Assembly: GCA_036495195.1 (NCBI GenBank)
Contig: DASXNH010000216.1
Location: forward strand, 1 to 64,000
Reading direction: 5' to 3'
Source of the DNA: Palsa-872 sp036495195
GTDB lineage: Bacteria > Chloroflexota > Dormibacteria > Dormibacterales > Dormibacteraceae
Length of the DNA stretch: 64,000 nucleotides
Notes under the pieces: model-generated
What the model was told of the DNA's origin: nothing
The model's input: only the letters and a program-made list of their open reading frames with translations
The model's database searches: none
Position numbers and translations under genes: made by a program
Shown here: in pieces, positions 37,257-46,800 of the stretch
How the letters are laid out: every line of letters starts with the position of its first letter
Numbering within the stretch: position 1 is the stretch's first letter

Positions 37257-37266
37257 GGGTGCCCCT

Positions 37267-37272
37267 GATACT
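37267..37272 (+). promoter_or_regulatory. -10 element of malQ (leaderless)
   Basis: GATACT ends 7 nt before the ATG at 37280. Together with the opposite -10 at 37251-37256 it fills the whole 36-bp gap, so each promoter's upstream contacts lie inside the other gene. Confidence 0.5.
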
Positions 37273-37279
37273 TGAGCCG

Positions 37280-38941
37280 ATGAGCGGGCGCGGAGAGAGG
37301 TGGGGAGTGCTGCCGTCGTACTGGAGCTGGCAGGGGCAGCTCCACGAAACGCCGCCCGAAACCGAGGCTGCCATCCTCCGGGCGATGGATGCCTCGGCTG
37401 AGAACCCGCCTCGCACGCGCCGCCTCAAGCTGCCGGCCGACCCGTGCGCAGTCGCGCCAGACCGTGCCTGGGGCTGGGCCGTCCAGCTGTATGCAGCGCG
37501 TTCACGTGATAGCTGGGGCATCGGCGACATGGCCGACCTGCGGCGACTTGCCAGGTGGTCGAGAAAGCAGGGTGCCGAGGTGCTGCTGCTCAATCCGCTC
37601 GGCGCGCAGACTCCGATCCTCCCTTACGAGGCGTCCCCTTACTACGCCTCGTCGCGTCGCTTTCGGAACACGATGTACATCCGCATCGAGGAGGTCGAGG
37701 GCGCAGAACAGGTGGCGGTCGAGCTCGAGCCCCTGCGCTCGGCAGCCCACAGGTTGAATGACGAGCGCCTCATCAACTACGACGAGGTCTTCCGTTTGAA
37801 GTCCAAGGCCCTCGAGGCGATCTTCAACGTGGCGCCCGACCCGCCCCGCCTGGGGCCATGGGCGCACAGCAAGGGACAGGCGCTCCGCGACTTCGCCACG
37901 TACAACGCGCTCGCCGAGGAGCACGGTCCGGCGTGGCGGAGCTGGCCCGCCGAGCTGCGCCACCCAAAAGGAGATGGCGTCGATGCCGCGAGGCGACGCC
38001 TCAGCCGGCGCGTCGCGTTCCACATCTGGCAGCAGTTCCACGTCGACCGTCAGATGGCAAGCGCAGCGCGCGAGATCGGCCTGATCACGGACGTGCCTGT
38101 CGGCTTCGCGTCTGACGGATTCGACGCGTGGCGGTGGCAGGACCTTCTCGCGCCCGACATGCGCGTCGGCGTGCCACCTGACGAGTTCTTCCGCGACGGC
38201 CAGGATTGGGGCCAGCCCCCATTCGACCCGTGGAAGCTGCGCCGCGCGCACTACGAGCCCTTCGTCGAGGCCATCAGGAGCGCGGCCACCCACGCGGCCG
38301 GCATTCGCCTCGACCATGTGATGGGGCTGTTCCGTCTTTTCTGGATCCCGACGGGGGTCGGCGCCGCGGGCGGCGCATACGTCAGCTACCCCGCCTCCGA
38401 CCTGCTCGCGCTGCTCGCGCATGAGAGCCGCCGCGCCAAAGCGTTCGTGATCGGCGAGGACCTGGGCCTGGTCGAGCCCACGGTGCGAAAGCGGCTGAGC
38501 CGGCGCGGCGCCCTGTCGTATCGCCTGCTCTGGTTCGAAGGCCCGATGCCAGGCGAATGGCCGAAGAATTCGGTGGCGGCCGTCGGCACCCACGACCTCC
38601 CCACGCTCGCCGGCACCTGGAAGCTGACCGAGCCTGACCAACGCCAGCACCGGCTGCGCCACAGACTCTGGGAGATGACGCAGGCGCCCGATGACACGGC
38701 GCCCATCGAGGTCGCTTCAACCGTCTACGGGGCGATGGCTACGTCCCGATCGTGCATCGTGCTGGCGTCGATGGAGGACGCCCTCAGCGTCGAAGAGAGG
38801 CCGAATGTGCCGGGGACGACCACCGAGTTTCCGAACTGGCGTCTCGCCCTGCCGCAGTCGCTGGAGGCGATCGAGACGGCTGAGGGTCCGCTGCGCATCT
38901 CGCGAGTTCTGCAGGAAGGCAGGTCGCGCAAGCGGCCCTAG
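37280..38941 (+). CDS. malQ: 4-alpha-glucanotransferase (amylomaltase, GH77)
   Basis: A 553-residue GH77 enzyme that transfers maltooligosyl segments between alpha-1,4-glucans. Landmarks are WGIGDMADLRRLARWSRKQG, LNPLGAQTPILPYEASPYY, the nucleophile region GIRLDHVMGLFRLFWIP (Asp), the acid/base region FVIGEDLGLVEP (Glu) and GTHDLPTLAGTW, which holds the third catalytic Asp. Length is close to the usual 500-690 range. The ATG at 37280 gives the expected start (a WGVLPSYWSW segment just after it); an upstream opening at 37103 overlaps the divergent gene and is not family-like. Neighbours are metabolic genes of unrelated pathways. Cytoplasmic glycogen or maltodextrin metabolism is the likely setting. 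Confidence 0.92.
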   Translation: MSGRGERWGVLPSYWSWQGQLHETPPETEAAILRAMDASAENPPRTRRLKLPADPCAVAPDRAWGWAVQLYAARSRDSWGIGDMADLRRLARWSRKQGAEVLLLNPLGAQTPILPYEASPYYASSRRFRNTMYIRIEEVEGAEQVAVELEPLRSAAHRLNDERLINYDEVFRLKSKALEAIFNVAPDPPRLGPWAHSKGQALRDFATYNALAEEHGPAWRSWPAELRHPKGDGVDAARRRLSRRVAFHIWQQFHVDRQMASAAREIGLITDVPVGFASDGFDAWRWQDLLAPDMRVGVPPDEFFRDGQDWGQPPFDPWKLRRAHYEPFVEAIRSAATHAAGIRLDHVMGLFRLFWIPTGVGAAGGAYVSYPASDLLALLAHESRRAKAFVIGEDLGLVEPTVRKRLSRRGALSYRLLWFEGPMPGEWPKNSVAAVGTHDLPTLAGTWKLTEPDQRQHRLRHRLWEMTQAPDDTAPIEVASTVYGAMATSRSCIVLASMEDALSVEERPNVPGTTTEFPNWRLALPQSLEAIETAEGPLRISRVLQEGRSRKRP

Positions 38942-38947
38942 TACGAT
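38942..38947 (+). promoter_or_regulatory. -10 element of acnA (leaderless)
   Basis: TACGAT ends 6 nt before the GTG at 38954. The hexamer begins one base after the malQ stop. Confidence 0.55.
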
Positions 38948-38953
38948 GAATCG

Positions 38954-41659
38954 GTGATCGCGTCACGGTCTCGACTCAAAGGCACCGAGCTTGATTTCTA
39001 TCCGCTGACCGCGCTCACCAAGGCTGGCCTGCCCGACGCGTCGGGATTGCCGATGACCGTCAAGGTCCTGCTCGAAGGGCTGCTTCGTCTCAGTGAGGCC
39101 GGCACCACGGACGAAGCGAACCTCAAGGCCCTCGCCGCGTGGCCCAAGCCACCGCCCAAGGATTCCGAGCTGCCATTCCTGCCCGCTCGTGTGCTCATGC
39201 AGGACTTCACGGGGGTGCCCGCCGTCGTCGATCTGGCCGCGATGCGCTCGGCGATGCAACGCGCGGGCAGGGATGCGGGCAAGGTCGATCCGCTGGTTCC
39301 CGTCGATCTCGTCATCGATCACTCGGTCCAGGTCGATTCCTTCGGCCTGCGCGACTCGTACACGCGAAACATCGAGCGCGAGATCGAGCGCAACCACGAG
39401 CGCTATGCGCTGCTGCGCTGGGCGCAGCAAGCTTTCAACAACTTCTCGCTGGTGCCGCCAGGCATGGGCATCTGCCACCAGGTCAACCTCGAATACATAG
39501 CCAAGGTGGTCCAGGTCCGCGATCTGAACGGCCACAAGGTCGCGATCCCCGACACCCTCATGGGCACCGACTCTCACACGACGATGGTCAACGGGCTGGG
39601 CGTGCTGGGTTGGGGAGTCGGCGGCATCGAGGCCGAGGCCGCAATGCTGGGCCAGCCCGCTTACCTGCCGACCCCGATCGTGGTCGGCGTCCGCTTCAGC
39701 GGCGCGCTGCCCGCCGGATCCACCGCAACCGACCTCGTGCTCACCCTCACCGAGATGCTTCGTAAGCACGGAGTCGTCGAGAAGTTCGTCGAGTTCTGTG
39801 GTGACGGTCTCTCCAGCCTGTCGGTGCCCGACCGCGCCACGCTCAGCAATATGTGCCCCGAGTACGGCGCCACGTCGGCCCTTTTTCCAGTCGACGGGCA
39901 GACGCTGCGCTACCTCGACGTCACGGGTCGCAGCCGCGAACAAATCGAGCTGGTCGAGAGATACACGAAGGAACAGGGCCTCTTCCGAGCCGACGGTGAC
40001 AAAACTCCAAGGTTCAGCGAGCTCCTCGAGCTGGACCTGAGCCAGGTCGAGCCAAGCCTCGCCGGACCGAAGCGTCCCCAGGACCGAGCGCCACTCCCCA
40101 GGGTTTGGGAGAGCTTCACAACGGCGTTCGGCAACGGGCCCAAGCCAAGCCCCGGGGCGATCTCGCGCCTCACCGATGAGGGCGGACCTATCAATGGGCG
40201 CGCCTCCGTCGCGGTCGCAGCCAAACCCACCGCAAAGCTCGAAAACGGATGCGTGGTCATCGCCGCGATCACCAGCTGCACCAACACCTCCAACCCATCC
40301 GTGATGGTCGCTGCCGGTCTCCTCGCCAGGAAGGCGGTTGAGATCGGCCTTGAGGTGAGTCCCTACGTAAAGACGAGCCTCGCGCCCGGTTCGCGTGTGG
40401 TGACCGATTACCTCGAAACCGCCGGGCTGATGAAGCCGCTGGAGAAGCTCGGCTTCTTCCTGGTGGGTTATGGGTGCACCACCTGCATCGGCAACTCGGG
40501 CCCGCTCGCCAGCCCAGAGGTCGAGGCCGCGGTGACGGCAGAGGACCTGAGCGTCGTCGCCGTGCTATCGGGCAACCGCAACTTCGAGTCCCGCATCCAC
40601 CCACTGGTCAAGGCGAGCTACCTCGGCTCGCCGCCGCTCGTCGTGGCGTACGCGCTCGCGGGCACCGTCAACATCGACCTCACCAAGGACCCGCTGGGGA
40701 CCACGCGCGACGGTAAGCCCGTGATGCTCTCCGAGCTGTGGCCGTCGCAGGACGAGGTCAACGAGGTCGTGCAGCGCTGCGTGCAGCAGGATATGTTCAA
40801 GCGCGAGTACTCACGCATCTTCGAGGGCGACGAGCACTGGAAGACGATGGAGGCGCCGAGCGGACCCATCTTCAAGTGGGACGAGAAATCCACGTACGTC
40901 CACGAGCCGCCCTACTTCGAGGACTTCGGGCCCGACCCGAAACCTCTCACCGACGTCGAGGGAGCGCGCGCGCTCGCGGTGCTTGGCGACTCGGTGACCA
41001 CCGACCACATCTCACCCGCGGGCGCGATTCCTCCAGACAGCCCCGCCGGCAAGTACCTCATCGAGCACGGCGTCGAGCGCAAGGACTTCAACAGCTTCGG
41101 CGCGCGACGTGGCAACCACGAGGTGATGGTGCGCGGCACCTTCGGCAACATCCGGCTGCGCAACAAGCTGGTCGAGCGGGAGGGCTACTGGACGACCCAC
41201 CTCCCCGACGGCAAGGAGACAACCATCTACGACGCGTCGGTGCAGTACCGCTCGGAGGGCGTGCCGCTCGTCGTGATCGCGGGCAAGGAGTACGGGTCAG
41301 GTTCTTCGCGAGACTGGGCGGCAAAGGGTCCGCTTCTGCAAGGTGTGCGCGCGGTCATCGCGGAGAGCCTGGAGAGGATCCACCGCTCCAACCTGGTCGG
41401 CATGGGCATCCTGCCCCTGGAGTTCGCGCACGGCGAGAACCTGCAGTCGCTCGGGCTTACCGGGAAAGAGCGCTTCACGATCCGCGGTCTCGACGGGCTG
41501 AAGCCCGGCCAGACCATCGAGGTCGAAGCCGAGTCGGACGATGGCAAGAAGATCGTCTTCAAGACTCGCTCGCGCGTCGACAACGACACCGAGGTCGGGT
41601 ACATGCATCACGGCGGCGTGCTGCCGCTAGTGCTGCGAGAGCTCATCGCGCGAGCCTGA
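38954..41659 (+). CDS. acnA: Aconitate hydratase A
   Basis: A 901-residue enzyme that isomerises citrate and isocitrate via cis-aconitate in the TCA cycle. The 4Fe-4S cluster ligands are the cysteine in AITSCTNTSNPSVM and the pair in GYGCTTCIGNSG. Other conserved segments include DSHTTMVNGLGVLGWGVGGIEAE, the swivelling C-terminal domain from about residue 670 (LGDSVTTDHISPAGAI), and the active-site serine region GKEYGSGSSRDWAAKG. Length matches AcnA/IRP-type enzymes (~890-910). The start is GTG with no room for a Shine-Dalgarno between it and the -10. It is followed by a small convergent zinc-ribbon gene. Confidence 0.96.
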   Translation: MIASRSRLKGTELDFYPLTALTKAGLPDASGLPMTVKVLLEGLLRLSEAGTTDEANLKALAAWPKPPPKDSELPFLPARVLMQDFTGVPAVVDLAAMRSAMQRAGRDAGKVDPLVPVDLVIDHSVQVDSFGLRDSYTRNIEREIERNHERYALLRWAQQAFNNFSLVPPGMGICHQVNLEYIAKVVQVRDLNGHKVAIPDTLMGTDSHTTMVNGLGVLGWGVGGIEAEAAMLGQPAYLPTPIVVGVRFSGALPAGSTATDLVLTLTEMLRKHGVVEKFVEFCGDGLSSLSVPDRATLSNMCPEYGATSALFPVDGQTLRYLDVTGRSREQIELVERYTKEQGLFRADGDKTPRFSELLELDLSQVEPSLAGPKRPQDRAPLPRVWESFTTAFGNGPKPSPGAISRLTDEGGPINGRASVAVAAKPTAKLENGCVVIAAITSCTNTSNPSVMVAAGLLARKAVEIGLEVSPYVKTSLAPGSRVVTDYLETAGLMKPLEKLGFFLVGYGCTTCIGNSGPLASPEVEAAVTAEDLSVVAVLSGNRNFESRIHPLVKASYLGSPPLVVAYALAGTVNIDLTKDPLGTTRDGKPVMLSELWPSQDEVNEVVQRCVQQDMFKREYSRIFEGDEHWKTMEAPSGPIFKWDEKSTYVHEPPYFEDFGPDPKPLTDVEGARALAVLGDSVTTDHISPAGAIPPDSPAGKYLIEHGVERKDFNSFGARRGNHEVMVRGTFGNIRLRNKLVEREGYWTTHLPDGKETTIYDASVQYRSEGVPLVVIAGKEYGSGSSRDWAAKGPLLQGVRAVIAESLERIHRSNLVGMGILPLEFAHGENLQSLGLTGKERFTIRGLDGLKPGQTIEVEAESDDGKKIVFKTRSRVDNDTEVGYMHHGGVLPLVLRELIARA

Positions 41660-41774
41660 TGGCACGCCGAGCTCTCGCGGCATGGCCACCACACCAGAAG
41701 GCGAGTCAAGGATTCTTGAGGGCGCTCAACCACAACGCCCAACTGAGCACCTGATCGGCGAACGCAGGTCAGAG

Positions 41775-41945
41775 CTAGGCAGCTTCTCCGCTGCGGATTG
41801 GAAAGCGCCTCTCGTGCCCGCACTCGGGACACTCGTAGAGGCCGACCACGGTGTCCGGCTGCGCCGAGTCCGAGTGCATGGTGCGCAGCTTCATCTGCAC
41901 CACCCCCTCGTGCCGGTCGCAGGCCGGGGCTTCTTCGTAGGTCAT
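41775..41945 (-). CDS. 56-residue zinc-ribbon protein
   Basis: A short gene reading MTYEEAPACDRHEG at its start and GLYECPECGHERRFPIR near its end. Two cysteine-containing clusters, CDRH at 9-12 and CPEC at 39-42, could bind one zinc as a treble-clef or ribbon knuckle; the second is followed by basic GHERR. The ATG at 41945 is 6 nt from TAATCT on the minus strand, the same leaderless spacing as its neighbours, and the stop is TAG at 41775-41777. The region was otherwise non-coding between acnA and pucR. I do not recognise a named family; such proteins are often nucleic-acid or protein adaptors. Coding status rests on the metal motif and promoter spacing. Confidence 0.6.
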   Translation of the reverse strand: MTYEEAPACDRHEGVVQMKLRTMHSDSAQPDTVVGLYECPECGHERRFPIRSGEAA

Positions 41946-41951
41946 GGCTCG

Positions 41952-41957
41952 AGATTA
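41952..41957 (-). promoter_or_regulatory. -10 element of zinc-ribbon gene (leaderless)
   Basis: On the minus strand TAATCT ends 6 nt before the ATG at 41945. It faces away from the pucR promoter 75 bp to the right. Confidence 0.5.
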
Positions 41958-42031
41958 CGAGCTGCGTCGTAACCCGCCTAGTGCCCACCGCACAACGCGC
42001 TAAGCGAGTTGCTTGTCCCCCGCCCACACAC

Positions 42032-42037
42032 TAAGCT
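42032..42037 (+). promoter_or_regulatory. -10 element of pucR-type gene (leaderless)
   Basis: TAAGCT ends 6 nt before the ATG at 42044; no Shine-Dalgarno is present. Confidence 0.55.
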
Positions 42038-42043
42038 CCACAT

Positions 42044-43762
42044 ATGACCGCCCGCAAGGTCCTGCCCGACGCCCTGGCCGAGCCAAAGCCCACTGTGCGC
42101 GAGGCCATGCGCTTCCACCCGTTCACGAGCGCCAAGCTGGTGGCGGGAGCCAACGGCCTGGACCGCGCGATCGAGTGGGTCCGCGCCATGGAGACGCCTG
42201 AGGTCCAGCCCAGGGCCGGGGACCTCATCTTCACCACCGGTTTTCCGATCAAGGACGACCCGCAGGGCCAGATCCGCCTGATCGCCAAGATCGCCGAGTC
42301 CGAGGGCGCCGGCCTCGTGGTCAGGCCCCACCCTTACATGCGCAAGCTGCCGCCGGAGATGTTGAACGAGGCCGACCGCCTGAATGTCCCTCTCTTCACG
42401 GTGGCGCAGGACGTCCAGATGGTCGACCTGATGGCGCCCCTCCTCGAGCGAATCATCAACGCCGAGCACTGGCGCCTCAAGCGGTCGATTGACATCCACC
42501 GCCGCTTCACCGAGCTAGTGCTGGACGGCAAGGGCGTGAAGGAGATCTGCGCCACGCTCGCCGAGCTGCTCGAGAGCGCGGTCGTGATCGAGGACGCGAG
42601 CTTCCACCTCCTCGCCCACGCCGGCGGCGCCGGCGACCCGCACCGCAAGGAGACCATCCAGCGCCAGGGCACCCCGCAACGGGTTCTCTTCGACCCTCAG
42701 GTCCAGCGCATGCTGCGCGAGGTCGAAGCCAGGCGCGGGCCCGTGAAGGTGCCCGCCTTCCCGCACGTCGGCATGTCTCGAGAGCGCCTCATTGCCCCGA
42801 TCCTGGCCGCCAACCAGGTGCTGGGATACATCTCGGTTCTCGACCACCCGCCCCACAACGAGGAGCTGGCCTTCATGGCCATCGAACAGGCCGCCCTCGT
42901 GCTGGCCCTGGCGGTCGCCAAGGAGCGCGAGCTGTCAGAGGTGGAGGGGCGAGTGCGTGGAGAGTTCCTCGAGGACCTGCTGCAGGGCACTTACGGCGAG
43001 GAGGCCGCGGCCCAGCGCCGCGCCCGCCACCTGGGGTACCCGCTGCACGGCCATCACATCGTGATGCTCGTCGACATCGACGACTTCCGCGGCTTCATCG
43101 GTTCCCGCCAGGTTTCGGAAGACGCCATCCAGGCGCTGAAACGTGAGTTCCTGCGCCGCGTCACGGGCGTCGTGCGAGCGAGCTACGGGAGGGCTCTGGT
43201 CCAGGGCCGCTCAGACAGCGTTGCTGCGCTGCTCCCAGTGGGAACGGAGTCCGGCGACTACCAGGCGCGAGGCCACGCCCTCGGCCTGCAGATCCGCGAA
43301 AACATCTCGGAGTGGAAACCGGGCTTCACGGTGTCGGTCGGCTTCAGCGGACCGGCCGAGGCGCCAGCAGGCCTGGCCGCCGCCCAGCGCGAGGTCATCT
43401 CGGTGATGGATTCCCTCGCCAGGTTCAAGCGCTGGAGCCAGGTCGTGGCCGTGCCCGAGCTTGGGCTCACCGGCCTCCTGGCCGCGGTGACCGACGAGCG
43501 CCTTGTCGACTACACGCGCCGGCATTTGGGCTCGCTGGTCGAGCACGACGCCGCCCGCAAAGGCAGCCTCGTCCAGACGCTGCGCGCCTACCTCGAGACC
43601 GGCGAGCAGCAGCAGGCGGCGAAGCGGCTGCGCGTCCACCCGAACACGCTGCGCTATCGCCTGGATCGCATCCGCGAGATCGGCGGCGTCGACCTCGAGG
43701 ACCCGGAGACGCGCCTGAACATGGCAGTCGCGCTCCGCGTTCAGGCCCTTCTCGGCGGCTGA
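42044..43762 (+). CDS. PucR-family transcriptional regulator
   Basis: A 572-residue regulator with three parts. Residues ~15-140 form the PucR N-terminal ligand domain (VAGANGLDRAIEWVRAMETPE, AGDLIFTTGFP). Residues ~170-300 look like a GAF-type sensor. Residues ~310-480 are a GGDEF-like, catalytically dead CdaR domain. The C-terminus holds the HTH_30 DNA-binding domain: TLRAYLETGEQQQAAKRLRVHPNTLRYRLDRI. PucR proteins control purine, amino-acid or other nitrogen catabolism. Here it stands directly before the glutamate synthase large-subunit gene with a separate promoter, so regulation of nitrogen assimilation is a reasonable guess, not shown. Confidence 0.88.
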   Translation: MTARKVLPDALAEPKPTVREAMRFHPFTSAKLVAGANGLDRAIEWVRAMETPEVQPRAGDLIFTTGFPIKDDPQGQIRLIAKIAESEGAGLVVRPHPYMRKLPPEMLNEADRLNVPLFTVAQDVQMVDLMAPLLERIINAEHWRLKRSIDIHRRFTELVLDGKGVKEICATLAELLESAVVIEDASFHLLAHAGGAGDPHRKETIQRQGTPQRVLFDPQVQRMLREVEARRGPVKVPAFPHVGMSRERLIAPILAANQVLGYISVLDHPPHNEELAFMAIEQAALVLALAVAKERELSEVEGRVRGEFLEDLLQGTYGEEAAAQRRARHLGYPLHGHHIVMLVDIDDFRGFIGSRQVSEDAIQALKREFLRRVTGVVRASYGRALVQGRSDSVAALLPVGTESGDYQARGHALGLQIRENISEWKPGFTVSVGFSGPAEAPAGLAAAQREVISVMDSLARFKRWSQVVAVPELGLTGLLAAVTDERLVDYTRRHLGSLVEHDAARKGSLVQTLRAYLETGEQQQAAKRLRVHPNTLRYRLDRIREIGGVDLEDPETRLNMAVALRVQALLGG

Positions 43763-43836
43763 TCGATGTGTGCCCTCAATAACGTTTCCCGCAGGGTTTT
43801 GTCAGTAGCTCACTAGCTCGCCGCCCCGCTTACCGG

Positions 43837-43842
43837 TAACTT
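43837..43842 (+). promoter_or_regulatory. -10 element of gltB (leaderless)
   Basis: TAACTT ends 7 nt before the GTG at 43850 in the 87-bp gap after the PucR gene. Confidence 0.55.
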
Positions 43843-43849
43843 CACACCA

Positions 43850-46800
43850 GTGCCCCCAGCGGTTCGCCGATCGCGCCTTGCCTGGCCGGGGGACCTACCC
43901 GCGGCCCGGGCAGCCTGTGGAATGGGCTTTGTGGCCACCCCAGACCTTGGCCATGAAGCGGTGTCGCTCGGCGCCCAGGCGCTCGCCCGCCTGGCCCATC
44001 GCGGCGGCCTCGACGCGGACGGCAAGAGTGGAGACGGCGCGGGCCTGCTGATCCAGGTGCCGCACCGGCTGCTCGGCGGCGAGGTTGCCGTCGCCGTGCT
44101 GTTCGAGTGGGACAAGCGCGCGCGCCGAGTTGTCGCCGACGCGGTTGCCGACGCCGGTCTGGAGCTGGCCTCGTGGCGGGCGGTACCGGTCGACCTTCGC
44201 AGCCTGGGGGAGCGAGCGCTTGGCACTCGGCCCAGCATCTGGCACGGGCTGATCGCCAAGCCCGACCTCGACCCCGAGGAGTGGGAACGCCGGCTTTACC
44301 TGGCCCGGCGTCGGGCCGAGGCGCGAGCCCAAGCAGAGGGCGTATCGATGTATCTGCCGTCGTGCTCGAGCAGAACGGTCGTCTACAAGGGCTTGATGGC
44401 AGGCACCCGCCTCGCGGATTTCTACCTCGACCTGAGCGACCCGGACACCGAAAGCAGGCTCTCGGTTTTCCATCAGCGCTACTCGACCAACACGATGCCG
44501 GACTGGCGCCTGGCGCAGCCGTTTCGGATGCTGGCGCACAACGGCGAGATCAACACTGTCACCGGAAACCGCGCGTGGATGAGGGCTCGCGAAGCCGAGC
44601 TGGAACCCGATATGCGCGGCGTCGTGTGGCCGGAGGGCTCCGACTCGGCATCGCTCGACAACGTTCTCGAGCTGCTGGTGCGCAGGGGCTGGGAGGTTTC
44701 CGAAGCGTTGATGAGCCTGGTCCCCGACGCGTGGGAAGGTCGGGGTGACCTTGCTGCAAGCGTCCGCGACTTCTACCGCTACCAGTCGATCCGGTTCGAG
44801 CCATGGGATGGGCCTGCGGCGCTCGCGTTCAGCGACGGCATCGTCGTCGGCGCGGCACTCGACCGCAACGGCCTGCGCCCGCTGCGCTGGCAGCGCACCC
44901 GGGCCGGCCTCGTCGCCGCGGCCTCAGAGGCCGGTGTCGTGACGATGGCGCCGGGCGATGTCGTCGAGCGAGGGCGGCTTGGTCCTGGTCAGATGCTGCT
45001 GGTCGACACGCGCGATGGATCGCTTCTGCGAGACGCCGACGCGAAGGAGCGCGCTGCCGCGCGGCACGATTACGGCCTGCTCGCCGACCGCACGCTCGTC
45101 CCAGTGGTGAGACACCACATCGAGGTCGAGGCGCCGGATGACATCCCCGCCCAGCACCGGCTTCACGGCTGGGGTTTGGAGGACGTGAAGTTCGTGGTCG
45201 CCGCCATGGCCGAGACCGGCGCGGAACCCGTCTACTCGATGGGAGACGACATCCCGATCGCATCGCTCGGCCGCACGCCCCGCCGTATCTACGGCTACCT
45301 GCGTCAGCGCTTCGCCCAGGTGACGAACCCCGCGATCGATCCGCTGCGTGAGAAGGCGGTGATGTCCCTCCGCGTGTTGGTCGGCGCGCGGCGCGACACG
45401 CTCGATCCGGAGGGCGGGGCCGAGCTCGAGCTGCGACGGCGCCACCACCCCGCCGTGCCCGGCTCCAAGACGCTGCTCGAGCTGGAGTCGCCTGTGCTTG
45501 GTGCCGGAGAGCTGGCCCGCATCCTGGAGGACGCAACAGTTCTCGATGCGACTTGCGCCCCACGCGAGACGCTGGGGGAGGCGCTGAGCAGGCTGTGTCG
45601 CGATGCCGACGAGGTAGCCGGGGTGATCGCGCTCAGCGACCGGCGCGCCGGACCGCAGCGGCTCCCCATCCCGATGGCGCTGGCGGTCGGTGCCATTCAT
45701 GAGCACCTGCTTGTGCGCGGCGAGCGCAACATCAAAGATCTGGTCGCGATCGCCGGCGATGTGGTCGACGTCCACGATGTCGCATGCCTCATCACGATCG
45801 GAGCCACGGCCGTCCATCCCTACCTTGCCCTCGCCACCGCGGGCGCCGCGGCGGAGCCCGGTGGGCCGGACAACGATGGGGAGGTTCGTTACCGCAAGGC
45901 GCTCGACGCGGGTCTTCTCAAGGTGATGGCGAAGATGGGCATCTCGTGCGTCGCCAGCTACCGAGGGGCGCAGGTGCTCGAGGCCCTGGGCCTGGGCGCC
46001 GAGGTGATGGAGCGCTGCTTCCCCACCGTGCCGTCACGCATCGGGGGGGCCGACCTGGCAGACATCGAGCAGCTTGCGCGTGCCCGCGTGCCTGCCGCTC
46101 CGGAGGCACTTCCCGATCACGGCCGGGTCCGATTCCGCAAGGCAGGAGAGCACCATGCTTACAACCCACTGGCGGTGCGTGCGGCGCAGAAGGCGGCTCA
46201 GACTCGAGACCCCGACGCATACCGCGAGTGGCGGCGCCTATCGAGCGCTGAGCATCCTCAATCGCTCAGGGAGCTGCTCCGCATCAACGAATCGGGCACA
46301 CCTGTGCCACTGGAAGATGTCGAGCCCGCGTCGGCGATAGTCAAGCGGTTTGTCAGCACCGCGATGTCGCTCGGCGCGCTTTCGCCGGAGGCGCACGAGG
46401 CGCTCGCGATCGCGATGAACCAGATCGGGGCGCGGTCTAACTCCGGCGAGGGCGGCGAGGACCCGGCGACCTACGACGACAGCGATGGCGCCCGGCGCGA
46501 CAACCGGGTGAAGCAGGTGGCGTCCGCGCGGTTCGGTGTGACTCCGCGCTACTTGAAGCGGGCGGACGAGCTGGAGATAAAGATCGCGCAGGGCTCCAAG
46601 CCGGGCGAGGGCGGGCAGCTGCCTGGTGTCAAGGTGACCAGCCTCATCGCGCGCCTGCGCCACGCGCAACCCGGCATGCAGCTCATCTCGCCGCCGCCGC
46701 ACCACGACATCTATTCGATCGAAGACCTGGCGCAGCTGATCCACGATCTCAAGACCGTCAACCCACGTGCGCGCGTCGGCGTGAAGCTTGTCTCCGAGGC

